The notes below the pieces were generated by a model that worked only from the letters and a program-made list of their open reading frames with translations, searched no databases and was not told the DNA's origin. A stretch of DNA of 64,000 bases, taken from Pandoraea terrigena (GTDB lineage Bacteria; Pseudomonadota; Gammaproteobacteria; Burkholderiales; Burkholderiaceae). The stretch lies in assembly GCF_902459705.1 (NCBI RefSeq), contig NZ_CABPRU010000001.1, positions 496,001 through 560,000 on the forward strand. The letters run 5' to 3'. Within the stretch, counting starts at the first letter, position 1; each line of letters starts with the position of its first letter. Shown piece after piece: positions 32,514 through 40,933 of this stretch. The position numbers and the translations under genes were made by a program.

Positions 32514-32604
32514 CGGCCAGGGCGAGACAGTTGGCCTGCCGGATTCGCTGGTTTCTCCGGATACGCCTGTCGTGCCTTGCGTGGCATCAGGCGTTGGCAC
32601 CATG

Positions 32605-32632
32605 AAAAAACCCTCGCCGTGGCGAGGGTTTT
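32605..32632. terminator. Bidirectional intrinsic terminator
   Basis: AAAAAA, then CCCTCGCC (32611-32618) paired with GGCGAGGG (32621-32628), then TTTT. It lies between the convergent rhodanese and DUF3567 genes and has a tract for each direction. Confidence 0.85.
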
Positions 32633-32663
32633 GTGTGTGGCGGCACCGCCTGCGGAGTTGGCG

Positions 32664-32921
32664 TCAATGGAGCACGACCGGGTTCGTCATGAAGGTATCG
32701 AACTGGCCCAGGAATTCGTCGACTTCATCCTCGGAGGGCTCGCTGGCGATCAACTTCTGCACTTCTTCACGGAATTGCCGGGCAAGCGTGCCGTCGAGAA
32801 AAATCTCACGGCCTGCGGTTTTGTCCACGATTTCATAGCCACCCGCAGACAGCGAGTGATTGCCGTTATCCGCGGCAAACTCGACGACGTAGTAATTCGG
32901 GCTGTCGTAAATCATGAGCAT
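32664..32921 (-). CDS. DUF3567 domain protein
   Basis: An 85-residue acidic protein. MIYDSPNYYVVEF, GGYEIVDK, FREEVQKLI and DEVDEFLGQFD follow the DUF3567 pattern that is widespread in Burkholderiales. Function is unknown; the size and lack of signal suggest a cytosolic regulator or adaptor. ATG 32921 has AGGAGA eight bases ahead. A second in-frame ATG two codons later is possible. Confidence 0.85.
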   Translation of the reverse strand: MLMIYDSPNYYVVEFAADNGNHSLSAGGYEIVDKTAGREIFLDGTLARQFREEVQKLIASEPSEDEVDEFLGQFDTFMTNPVVLH

Positions 32922-33093
32922 GGCAACTCTCCTGGTGTTCCTGCATGGTCCTCAGTACCCCACATAGGGGCGACGCGGCGCGATTTCAAGAGGCAATGCC
33001 CCATGATTCGCTGTTCGGCACACCGGCTGACGAATTCAAAGGTTTTGGCCCTCCTTGTCAAAGGTTCCGCTTCAGGTCCCGCAGCTTGCAGGT

Positions 33094-33888
33094 TCAAACA
33101 TTAGAGACTGCCCCGAGCAAAAACGTTGCAAGGGCATTGGTTACGAACTGTTTCTGCTCGATGATCGACAAATGGGCGGCGTCGGGCACGATCGCCAGTT
33201 GGGCACCGGCGATGCCGCTGGCCAGATGCCGGGCGACGGCGGGCGGGGTCGAAGGATCGTTTTCCCCCACCAGCACCAAGGTCGGGGCGTCGATCTCCGA
33301 CAGTCTCGTTCGCACGTCGAACGCGGCCAGCGCTTCGCAGGCCGCGGCGAAACCCTCCGGATGCGCCTTGGCCACCAGCGCGCGAACGCGTTCCGACGCC
33401 TGGGGGTGGCGCTTGCGATAACGCTCGCCCAACCAGCGCTCGAGCGTGCCGTCGGCAAGTGCTTTCATGCCATGCTCGCGCGCCTGCTTGGCGCGCTGGC
33501 GGAACACCTTCGCGTCGGCGTCGTCGTAACCGGCGGTGGTGTCGATCAACGTGAGGCTGGCGATGCGCTCGGGGGCGTCGAGCGCCACCTGCTGCGCGAC
33601 GGCGCCGCCCATCGAAATGCCGACGAAGTGGGTTCTCGCGATTTCCAGCGAATTGAGCAGCGCGGTCGCATCGGCGGCCAACTGTTCGATGGTGTACGGG
33701 CCAGTGGGGACGTCGCTGCGGCCGTGGCCGCGGCTGTCATAGCGGAGCACCCGGAAATGGGCCGCGAGGCTGGGCACCAGATCATCCCAGATCGTGAGAT
33801 CCGCACCCAACGGATGCGCGAGGGTCACCCACGGACCGTGGCCTTCCACCGCGTAATGAATCGATGCACCGTTGGCGCTGACTTTCAT
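33094..33888 (-). CDS. Alpha/beta hydrolase, 3-oxoadipate enol-lactonase-like
   Basis: A 264-residue alpha/beta hydrolase. The nucleophile is Ser92 in VGISMGGA, the acid lies in VGENDPSTP, and the histidine in PDAAHLSIIEQ. The oxyanion region is AHPLGADLTIWDDL, and RVLRYDSRGHGRSD is a PcaD-type segment. It resembles 3-oxoadipate enol-lactonase of the beta-ketoadipate pathway, but no other pca gene is nearby, so a different ester or lactone substrate is quite possible. It stands alone on the minus strand. Confidence 0.85.
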   Translation of the reverse strand: MKVSANGASIHYAVEGHGPWVTLAHPLGADLTIWDDLVPSLAAHFRVLRYDSRGHGRSDVPTGPYTIEQLAADATALLNSLEIARTHFVGISMGGAVAQQVALDAPERIASLTLIDTTAGYDDADAKVFRQRAKQAREHGMKALADGTLERWLGERYRKRHPQASERVRALVAKAHPEGFAAACEALAAFDVRTRLSEIDAPTLVLVGENDPSTPPAVARHLASGIAGAQLAIVPDAAHLSIIEQKQFVTNALATFLLGAVSNV

Positions 33889-34130
33889 GGTGAGCGGCCC
33901 CCCTAATCTCGTCGATACGTTGGCGAAGTGGCGTAGATGCAGTGGGATGTTTCCGATTATGTCAGGAACCTTTGACTTCTGCTCGGAGAAGCGTAGTAGC
34001 GGGACAACACCGCGCCGCGCTGCCGCCCGACGTCAGGCCTCGTCGGGCGGTGTGCCCGTGTGTAGATCGCTCGAAATTCTAACGAACGGGCGCGCGGGAT
34101 GCTTCGCCCTCGACGGCGATGTCGTGGGAC

Positions 34131-35216
34131 TCAGGGCGACGATGTCTGTGTGAAGACGAGTTCGAACTCGTTGCCCGACGGCTCGATCTGCTTGACCCGC
34201 ACCGGCATCCAGTTCAGCGACGGCGCGAGCCAGATATCGACGCGGCGCTCGTCGCCTGCCTTGCGTGGCAGGCGCGTGAAGTGCCGGGTTTCGATATAGC
34301 CCTGCGGTGTGGGCAGCGTTTCGCTGCCAACGTACTGCACCGGCCACACTTCGCTGCTGTCCGTGTCGACCACCGTGAACTCGTGCGTCACCCCGACCTG
34401 CGCGTAGCGTTCCGGATTGCCTCTTGCATAGCTCGCCAGTTGCATCATTACGCTGAACCGGTCTTGCGCACCGGGGGCCAGGGGGACCGACTGGCCCGAG
34501 CGCGAGAAGTGGAGCGTGGGAGTGCCGTCGCGATGGAATTCACTGACATACTCGGCGCGACGTCCGCGCTTTTCCACATAACGGGACGGCGCGATGCCGT
34601 TCACGTCAAAACCGCCTTCACTGATGAACTCGAACGTGCCGAAGAAGATGATCGGCACCGCCACGCGCAGGCGGTAGTGGCCGTTGGCGTTGACCCATTG
34701 CAGCTCACCGGTCTGATTACGCACGCCGTTCATATACGCGTCGTACTTCATCGTGGCGGACGGGGGCGGATCGAACCGGTCGCCGTTGGCGGCGGCTGCC
34801 GTCAGCGCCGGGCCGGGCGGTAGGGGGGCTTGTGCGCTGCTGGCCGGTGCGCCGGGCGCATCGCCTTCACTCGCGACGGTTTGCGAGGCGGCTTGCGGCC
34901 CGGGCATGTTGGCGGTGGCCGGTGCAGCAAGCGTGTTGGGGGCGGCGGGCGGAACGGGCGCGGCAGGCTTGCGCGGGTGCGGCTTGACGACAGGCTTGAC
35001 GGCAGGCCTGGGTGTCGGCGGTGCTGGCGGTGCCGGCGGTTCGGGAGGCGCGACCGGTTTGAGCGGGATCAGCGTGACCGGAATTTCGGGAATCGGCGTG
35101 TCTTCGGGCGGGTATCGGTGGCTGGCGACCCACCATGCGATGAGCATGTGGGCGGCGAACACCGCGGCTATCACGCCCGCCCAGACAAACCCTCGCCTGC
35201 GCCGGCCGCGGTTCAC
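34131..35216 (-). CDS. DUF3108 domain protein with TonB-like proline-rich linker
   Basis: A 361-residue protein with an N-terminal membrane anchor (FVWAGVIAAVFAAHMLIAWWV, about 10-30). A long proline/alanine/lysine-rich stretch (about 45-140, PPEPPAPPAPPTPRP) resembles the periplasm-spanning part of TonB. The C-terminal DUF3108 beta domain starts near TMKYDAYMNG. It is likely a periplasmic envelope protein. It begins with GTG at 35216, overlapping the IclR gene stop by four bases, so the two are translationally coupled. Confidence 0.82.
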   Translation of the reverse strand: MNRGRRRRGFVWAGVIAAVFAAHMLIAWWVASHRYPPEDTPIPEIPVTLIPLKPVAPPEPPAPPAPPTPRPAVKPVVKPHPRKPAAPVPPAAPNTLAAPATANMPGPQAASQTVASEGDAPGAPASSAQAPLPPGPALTAAAANGDRFDPPPSATMKYDAYMNGVRNQTGELQWVNANGHYRLRVAVPIIFFGTFEFISEGGFDVNGIAPSRYVEKRGRRAEYVSEFHRDGTPTLHFSRSGQSVPLAPGAQDRFSVMMQLASYARGNPERYAQVGVTHEFTVVDTDSSEVWPVQYVGSETLPTPQGYIETRHFTRLPRKAGDERRVDIWLAPSLNWMPVRVKQIEPSGNEFELVFTQTSSP

Positions 35217-36070
35217 GGCGTCGCTCCGGGCGCCTGCGCATGCCCGAGATCGGCTGAGAGCCGTTGAGCGAGTGTGCGCAGTGCCATGTCGATCGGGCCG
35301 CCCCAGCGGGCGTCAAAACGACTCTCCGGACCGAGTGCCATGAGGCCCATGACGAGCTGCCCGGTGGCGTCGAACACCGGCATGCAGAACGCGTTGACGG
35401 ACGGCAACACCGTGCCCTCGATGCGCGCCGCGCGGTGCGCGCGAACGTCGTCGAGCACGGCATCGTACTGCGCGCGCGTGGCCGGCAGGTGATGCCGCGA
35501 CGCGTGCTGCAGGGCCGCGAGTGCGGCGTCGACGAGCGGCGCCGTCTGACGCGCCGGCAGATACGCGGCGAACAGGCGTCCGGCGGCCGATTCGAGCATC
35601 GGCATGACGTCGCCCAGGCGTAGCGGCACGCGCATCGGGAAGGTCGATTCGAGCCAATGCACGACGGTCGGTCCGTGATTGCCCCAGACGGCCAGTCCCA
35701 CGGTCTGGTCGACGGCGTCGCGCAACTCGGACAGGGCGAAGCGGGCCGCCTTGAACGCGTCGATACGCGCCAGATGGGCGAGCCCCATGCGCAGCGTGGA
35801 CGGCCCGAGGTCGTAGCGTCCGCTAACCGGATCCTGCACGATGAGGCCGAGCCGCTGGAAGCTCACGAGATAGCGGTGGGCCTTGGCGGGGTTCATGTCG
35901 GCGGCGTGCGCGAGGTCGCGCAGCATCATTGCGTGCGACGCCTGGGTCAGCACCTCGATGAGCCGGAAGCCCACCTCGATGGACTGGATACCCGAGCGGG
36001 TCTTCTCCTCGTCGGGGGCGGCCGTGGGGTCGTCGTTGTCGATCTTGTCGTCCATCTCAGGCAAAGTCAT
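35213..36070 (-). CDS. IclR-family transcriptional regulator
   Basis: A 285-residue regulator. After a charged N-terminal tail of about 27 residues comes the winged helix (SIEVGFRLIEVLTQ... LRDLAHAADMNPAKAHRYLVSF) and then the IclR effector domain (SELRDAVDQTVGLAVWG to SVNAFCMPVFDATG). The latter binds small aromatic or organic acids in known members. It is divergent from the fumarylacetoacetate-hydrolase-like gene, which is the most natural target, and coupled to the DUF3108 gene downstream. Confidence 0.9.
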   Translation of the reverse strand: MTLPEMDDKIDNDDPTAAPDEEKTRSGIQSIEVGFRLIEVLTQASHAMMLRDLAHAADMNPAKAHRYLVSFQRLGLIVQDPVSGRYDLGPSTLRMGLAHLARIDAFKAARFALSELRDAVDQTVGLAVWGNHGPTVVHWLESTFPMRVPLRLGDVMPMLESAAGRLFAAYLPARQTAPLVDAALAALQHASRHHLPATRAQYDAVLDDVRAHRAARIEGTVLPSVNAFCMPVFDATGQLVMGLMALGPESRFDARWGGPIDMALRTLAQRLSADLGHAQAPGATP

Positions 36071-36243
36071 GTGTCTCCGTCATTCATGTCGCCGTCTCCC
36101 TCGCCAGTCCGGCGCCGGCCGCGTGCGCTGCCTTCGGCTGCCGGGGTGAACGTTGGCCACAATCCTTGCCGATGCCCTCGGGTAGAATCGTCGGCTTCAC
36201 GCGCCATTCTATCGGGCCTGGGTTGGCCCGCGGACCCCATCAC

Positions 36244-37230
36244 ATGAAACTCGCTACCCGCAAGGACGGCACCCGCGACGGCCAACTGATCGTCGTGTCG
36301 CGCGACCTGTCGAGCGCCTGCATCGCCGACGCCATCGCCCCCACGCTGCAACGCGTGCTCGACGACTGGACGTTCTATGCCCCGCAGCTCCAGACGCTCT
36401 ACACCGAACTCAATCACCAGCGTGCGCGCAACGCCTTCGCGTTCGATGCGGCTGAGTGCATGGCGCCGCTGCCGCGCGCTTACCAATGGGCCGACGGCTC
36501 GGCGTATGTGAACCACGTCGAGCTGGTGCGCCGCGCGCGCGGGGCCGACATGCCGCCCGAGTTCTGGACCGATCCGCTCATGTACCAGGGCGGCAGCGAC
36601 GACTTCCTTGGTCCGACGGACGATATCGTCTGTGCGTCCGAGGACTTTGGCATCGACTTCGAAGCGGAGGTCGCGGTGGTGACCTCCGATGTGCCGATGG
36701 GGGCGAGCCCGGCGCGCGCGCTCGAAGGCGTGCGTTTGCTCATGTTGGTCAACGACGTGAGCCTGCGCCATCTGATTCCCGCCGAACTGGCCAAGGGGTT
36801 CGGCTTCTTCCAGAGCAAACCGGCGAGCAGTTTCTCGCCGGTGGCCATCACGCCGGACGAGCTGGGCGATGCCTGGCGCGGCGGGCGGGTGCACCGTCCG
36901 CTCACGGTGAAGTGGAACGACCGGAAGTTCGGCGCGCCGGAGTGCGGCGAGGACATGGTGTTCGACTTCGGGCAACTCGTGGCGCACGTCTGCAAGACGC
37001 GCAACGTGCGGGCAGGCACCATCGTGGGTTCGGGCACGATTTCGAACAAGGATCGCAGTCGCGGTAGCGCATGCATCGCCGAGAAACGCATGCTCGAGAC
37101 GATCGACAAGGGTGCGCCTGAGACGGCATTCATGCGCTATGGCGATCGCGTGCGCATCGAAATGTTCGACGCTCATGGCAAGACGATATTCGGCGCCATC
37201 GATCAGGCGGTCTCGCCGCTGGACGAGTAA
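36244..37230 (+). CDS. Fumarylacetoacetate hydrolase family protein
   Basis: A 328-residue FAH-fold enzyme. VNHVELVRRARGADMPPEFW, the metal-binding region DFGIDFEAEVAVVT and GSGTISNKDRSRGSACIAE are family signatures close to genuine fumarylacetoacetases of the two-domain bacterial type. It would split a beta-diketone such as fumarylacetoacetate in tyrosine or homogentisate breakdown. No hmgA or maleylacetoacetate isomerase is next to it. The ATG at 36244 is preferred because the upstream reading overlaps the promoter, where TAGAAT at 36183-36188 is a plausible -10. Confidence 0.88.
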   Translation: MKLATRKDGTRDGQLIVVSRDLSSACIADAIAPTLQRVLDDWTFYAPQLQTLYTELNHQRARNAFAFDAAECMAPLPRAYQWADGSAYVNHVELVRRARGADMPPEFWTDPLMYQGGSDDFLGPTDDIVCASEDFGIDFEAEVAVVTSDVPMGASPARALEGVRLLMLVNDVSLRHLIPAELAKGFGFFQSKPASSFSPVAITPDELGDAWRGGRVHRPLTVKWNDRKFGAPECGEDMVFDFGQLVAHVCKTRNVRAGTIVGSGTISNKDRSRGSACIAEKRMLETIDKGAPETAFMRYGDRVRIEMFDAHGKTIFGAIDQAVSPLDE

Positions 37231-37289
37231 GAAACGCTCGTTGCCGTGAGCGGAGCGGTGTCGGTAGACGCCGGGTGGGCGTGGAGGGG

Positions 37290-37360
37290 GATGGACCGGG
37301 GTCCCTTTCTGCAGCGAGTTGGGTTTATGTCTGAGAGGCGGAAAGGGACCCCGGTCCATC
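37290..37360. repeat. Long inverted repeat (20-bp arms, about 31-base loop)
   Basis: GATGGACCGGGGTCCCTTTC at 37290-37309 is perfectly complementary to the segment 37341-37360. The loop of 31 bases is unrelated. No T-tract follows, so it is not a simple terminator. A perfect arm of this length suggests a repetitive extragenic palindrome or a miniature mobile element; only one copy is in this window. Confidence 0.75.
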
Positions 37361-37489
37361 TGGAGGGCGGTGTTAAATGGGCAACAGCGCACCGGAAACG
37401 ATGGGTCATTGCCTGGCACCGGGACACCTGCGTAGGGTGAACCCGGATATGGCGAGGAATTCCGGCTCCGCTATGCTTTGTCTCCTTGA

Positions 37490-37524
37490 GTCGGTTCGCA
37501 CCCCTATCGGGTGGGCTAGCCGAC
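37490..37524 (+). promoter_or_regulatory. Structured leader hairpin before the LivK-like gene
   Basis: GTCGGTT (37490-37496) pairs with AGCCGAC (37518-37524) and inside it CACCC (37499-37503) pairs with GGGTG (37509-37513), giving a two-part hairpin 100 bases before the start codon. No T-run follows. It matches no RNA family I recognise; a cis-regulatory role is only a suggestion. Confidence 0.35.
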
Positions 37525-37623
37525 CCTGACTTTCGCCAGCGCGGCGCGAGGTCTCCGTTCCGGGAGGCCCGTGCAAGAGAAAACCGAGCGCGGGCCAGAC
37601 CAGACTAGACCAGGAGACTCTCC

Positions 37624-38775
37624 ATGCGAAACCCCGTGCGCACTGCCCTGTTGGGTGCGATGTTGATGGCGTTGGCCGGCGGCGCTGCCGCTCAGGTCAA
37701 GATCGGCGTGAACATCTCGCTCACCGGCCCGGCCGCATCGCTTGGCATTCCCGAGCGCAACACGATCACCATGTTGCCGACCGAGATCGGTGGGCAGAAG
37801 GTCAACTACATCGTGCTCGACGACGCGTCAGACACCACGACCGCGGTTCAGAACACCAAGAAGCTCATCTCCGAGGATCACGTCGACGCCATCATCGGCT
37901 CGTCGATCACACCGAACACGCTCGCGATGATCGACGTGATCGCCAGCGGCACGACGCCCACGATTTCGCTGGCATCGTCGGCGCGCATCATCGAGCCGGT
38001 CGACGCCAAGCGTTACTGGATGTTCAAGACGCCGCAGACCGACGCGCAGATGGCGTCGGCCATCGCCGAGCATGCGAGCCGTCATGGCGTGAAGACGATG
38101 GCGTTCATCGGCCAGGGGGATGCCCTCGGTGAAGCGTTCTATGAGGAAGTCGCCAAGTTCGCCGGTCTGCACAAGATCAAGATGGTCGCCAGCGAGCGCT
38201 TCGCACGCACAGACCCGAGCGTGACGGGCCAGATCCTGAAGATCATGGCCACGCATCCGGATGCCGTCGTCGTGGGTGCTGCCGGCACGCCCGCAGCCCT
38301 GCCGCCGAAGGCACTGGCCGAGCGCGGTTACAAGGGCCTCGTGTACCACAATCACGGCGTGGGCAATAACGACTTCCTGCGCGTGTGCGGTAAGGATTGC
38401 AACAACACGTACCTGCCGGCGAGCCCGGTGCTGGTAGCGTCGCAACTGCCGAACGATCATCCGGCCAAGGCGGTGGCGCTCGATTACATCAAGAAGTACG
38501 AAGCCAAGTTCGGCGCCGGCACGGTGGCGGCCTTCGGCTCGTATGCATGGGATGCCGGCATCCTGCTCCAGCGCGCCATCCCGATCGCGCTGAAGACGGC
38601 CAAGCCGGGCACGCCGGAATTCCGCAAGGCGCTGCGCGACGCGCTCGAGACGAGCAAGAACATCCACGTGACGAACGGCGTGATCAACATGAGCCCGACC
38701 GATCACCTCGGCCTCGATCAGCGCGCCCGTGTGATGGTCGAGATCGAAAACGGCAAGTGGCAAATCGCGCCGTGA
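37624..38775 (+). CDS. ABC transporter substrate-binding protein, branched-chain amino acid (LivK) type
   Basis: A 383-residue periplasmic binding protein. The signal peptide spans about 1-23 (MALAGGAAAQ cleavage), then VKIGVNISLTGPAASLGIPERN and the two-lobed Peripla_BP_6 fold with IIGSSITPNTLAMIDVI. The ligand may be a branched-chain amino acid, an aromatic acid or a similar compound. AGGAG lies just before the ATG. No permease or ATPase genes accompany it, so it must work with a transporter encoded elsewhere. The neighbours (FAH-like enzyme, enoyl-CoA hydratase) suggest a catabolic ligand. Confidence 0.9.
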   Translation: MRNPVRTALLGAMLMALAGGAAAQVKIGVNISLTGPAASLGIPERNTITMLPTEIGGQKVNYIVLDDASDTTTAVQNTKKLISEDHVDAIIGSSITPNTLAMIDVIASGTTPTISLASSARIIEPVDAKRYWMFKTPQTDAQMASAIAEHASRHGVKTMAFIGQGDALGEAFYEEVAKFAGLHKIKMVASERFARTDPSVTGQILKIMATHPDAVVVGAAGTPAALPPKALAERGYKGLVYHNHGVGNNDFLRVCGKDCNNTYLPASPVLVASQLPNDHPAKAVALDYIKKYEAKFGAGTVAAFGSYAWDAGILLQRAIPIALKTAKPGTPEFRKALRDALETSKNIHVTNGVINMSPTDHLGLDQRARVMVEIENGKWQIAP

Positions 38776-38894
38776 GCGGGGCGTGACGGTGGTGAGTTGC
38801 GCGGATCCCGCATGAACGCGAGGCGGCCGATGCCGCGCGCATCAACCCGTTGACCGTCGGCGGCGCCGGCTTTGCCTGGTGTCGCCGTGTCCCA

Positions 38895-38922
38895 ATCCCC
38901 GCCTGTGCGGGGATATTTTTTT
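38895..38922 (+). terminator. Intrinsic terminator directly before the enoyl-CoA hydratase
   Basis: ATCCCCGC (38895-38902) pairs with GCGGGGAT (38907-38914) around a four-base loop, followed by A and seven T. The GGAG ribosome site of the next gene begins at the very next base, and its ATG is 14 bases from the T-run. Confidence 0.85.
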
Positions 38923-38935
38923 GGAGCGGTAAGTC

Positions 38936-39757
38936 ATGTCGCAAGACCCGTATCAACACTACCAGTCGCTGCAGTTCAAGCGGCATCCGAATGGCGTGCT
39001 TGAACTCATCATGGGCGCCGGGGCGAACAAGAGCGGCCTGTCGACGGCCGATCATCGCATGCACCAGGAGCTGGCCGACGTGTGGCGCGACATCGATCGC
39101 GACACCGAGACGCGCGCGGTTGTCATTCGCGGCGAAGGCAAAGGGTTCTCCGGCGGCGGCGATCTGTCGCTCGTGGAAGACATGGCCGACGACTTCGCCG
39201 TGCGCGCCCGGGTGTGGCGTGAAGCGCGCGATCTCGTCTACAACGTGATCAATTGCAGCAAGCCGATCGTCTCCGCCATGCACGGTCCGGCCGTGGGGGC
39301 GGGGTTGGTCGCGGGCCTGCTGGCGGACATCTCGATTGCGGCAAAGACCGCGCGCATCATCGATGGTCATACGCGGCTGGGGGTCGCGGCGGGAGATCAT
39401 GCCGCCATCGTCTGGCCGCTGCTTTGCGGCATGGCGAAGGCGAAGTACTACCTGCTGCTGTGCGAGCCGGTCACGGGCGAGGAGGCCGAGCGCATCGGGC
39501 TCGTGTCGCTCACCGTCGACGAGGCCGACCTGTTGCCGCGCGCGTTCGAAGTGGCCGACAAGCTTGCGCGCGGCTCGACCACGGCCATTCGCTGGACCAA
39601 GTACGCGCTCAACAACTGGCTGCGCAGCGCGGGGCCATCGTTCGACGCGTCGCTCGCGCTCGAATTCATGGGCTTCGCGGGACCGGACGTGCGCGAGGGC
39701 ATTGCGTCGCTGCGCGAACGGCGCGCGCCGGATTATGGCGGGGATGCCCCGTTCTGA
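38936..39757 (+). CDS. Enoyl-CoA hydratase/isomerase family protein
   Basis: A 273-residue crotonase-fold protein with the oxyanion segments [14 protein letters not shown] and [21 protein letters not shown], and later EAERIGLVS. The usual catalytic glutamate positions are occupied by other residues ([18 protein letters not shown]), so it may be an isomerase, hydrolase or lyase of the superfamily rather than a hydratase. The start at ATG 38936 has GGAG nine bases ahead. It follows the LivK-like gene on the same strand but is separated from it by a strong terminator. Confidence 0.86.
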   Translation: MSQDPYQHYQSLQFKRHPNGVLELIMGAGANKSGLSTADHRMHQELADVWRDIDRDTETRAVVIRGEGKGFSGGGDLSLVEDMADDFAVRARVWREARDLVYNVINCSKPIVSAMHGPAVGAGLVAGLLADISIAAKTARIIDGHTRLGVAAGDHAAIVWPLLCGMAKAKYYLLLCEPVTGEEAERIGLVSLTVDEADLLPRAFEVADKLARGSTTAIRWTKYALNNWLRSAGPSFDASLALEFMGFAGPDVREGIASLRERRAPDYGGDAPF

Positions 39758-39902
39758 CACACCACTGGCGCACGCTCGGCGTATGATCGATACCCATACG
39801 CCCCGTTGCGCGTCAATGCGCGCGGAATGGCGCTCAGGACGCGCGCGACTTGCCGGGATCACCCCGCAGGCGGCGCGTCCCCGACCGTGACTGGAGACCG
39901 TA

Positions 39903-40838
39903 ATGAGCGATTCGACGAGTGCCATGCCCAACGGCTTCGACATTCTCACGAAGATGTGGGAAGCCTTCAGCCCGCCCGCGACATTCACCTCGCCGCTCAC
40001 GCAGTTGATGCAGAGCGCGGCGCCGTTGCTCGATCCCGACGAGATCGAGAATCGGATCGCGGAGATGCGTGCGGTGGAACAGTGGCTCACGCTCAACCTG
40101 AACGTGCTGCGCTCGACGATCCAGGCCTTCGAAGTGCAACGGGCCACCTATGCGACGCTGCGCGCGTTCGGCACCGGCACCTTTGGCGCCGCGAGCGATA
40201 CGCCGGCGAGCGCGTCGCCGTTCGGACAGGCGGGCGCGGCAAATTTCTGGCGCTCGCCGTTCGCCGCCGAGGAACCGGCGCAGGACGTCGAGGCGCAGGC
40301 GAGTGCGCCGCAACCCGAGCCCGAGCCAGAACCCGCGCCGGAAGCGGCCGGGGCGGCAGACGACGCCTCGGCGGCAGGCAGTGACGCGCAATCGCCGTTC
40401 GCGCAGGCGGGCAACGCCTATGGTGCGCTGGATCCGTCGCTGTGGTTCAACGCCATGCGCGCGCAGTTCGACCAGATTGCCGCAGCCGCGCAGGCCGCTG
40501 GCGTGTCGGCCGCACAGATGACGGACGCCGCCGCAGCGCAAATGTCGGAGGCCGCTGCCAAAGCGACGCAGGCCGCACCCGCAAAACCGGCACGCGCCAC
40601 GAAATCGGCTGGCGCGGCGTCGACGCAGGCGTCCGGCCAGGCTTCGGCAAAGGCCGGTGCCACCAGGCGAGCCGCAGGGGCGACGAAGGCAGCAGGCAAG
40701 ACCGCCGCCAAACGCGCGCCTGCCAGCAAGACGACGCCGGCGAAATCGGCGGCGGCCAAGACGGCTGCGAAGACCTCGGCAAAGGCGGCCCCCGCCGCAG
40801 GCAAGACGCCGGGAAAGCAAGCCGCGTGGAAGTGGTGA
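39903..40838 (+). CDS. phaM: PhaM polyhydroxyalkanoate granule regulatory protein
   Basis: A 311-residue protein. The N-terminal domain (about 10-85, FDILTKMWEAFSPPATFTSP to LRSTIQAFEVQRATYATLRA) is the conserved PhaM region that activates PHB synthase PhaC. An acidic Pro/Glu linker follows, and then a C-terminal Lys/Ala/Pro-rich tail (AKTAAKTSAKAAP) of histone H1 style that binds DNA. In Ralstonia it ties PHB granules to the nucleoid. The end AAWKW is also typical. It lies 95 bases before the patatin gene on the same strand. Confidence 0.88.
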   Translation: MSDSTSAMPNGFDILTKMWEAFSPPATFTSPLTQLMQSAAPLLDPDEIENRIAEMRAVEQWLTLNLNVLRSTIQAFEVQRATYATLRAFGTGTFGAASDTPASASPFGQAGAANFWRSPFAAEEPAQDVEAQASAPQPEPEPEPAPEAAGAADDASAAGSDAQSPFAQAGNAYGALDPSLWFNAMRAQFDQIAAAAQAAGVSAAQMTDAAAAQMSEAAAKATQAAPAKPARATKSAGAASTQASGQASAKAGATRRAAGATKAAGKTAAKRAPASKTTPAKSAAAKTAAKTSAKAAPAAGKTPGKQAAWKW

Positions 40839-40933
40839 TGCGGCCGCGCTAACGACTCGGGCGGTGGAGGCCGCGGCGGCAGGACAACCACAATTGCAAC
40901 CACAACGTTAACCACGGCGGGAGGAGGCCCCCC

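Larger units (their letters stand above)
37231..37623. other. Intergenic region with repeat and structured leader
   Basis: These 393 bases hold no credible protein gene; a 64-codon reading through the inverted repeat looks accidental. Two structures are listed separately: a long inverted repeat near the FAH-family gene and a hairpin closer to the binding-protein gene. GGTGTC at 37257 and GACACC at 37423 frame the repeat and could be ends of a small element. Confidence 0.5.

Noticed and set aside
37246-37440. 64-codon open frame through the inverted repeat
   Set aside because: The coding sense comes from the repeat itself; no ribosome site or homology seen.
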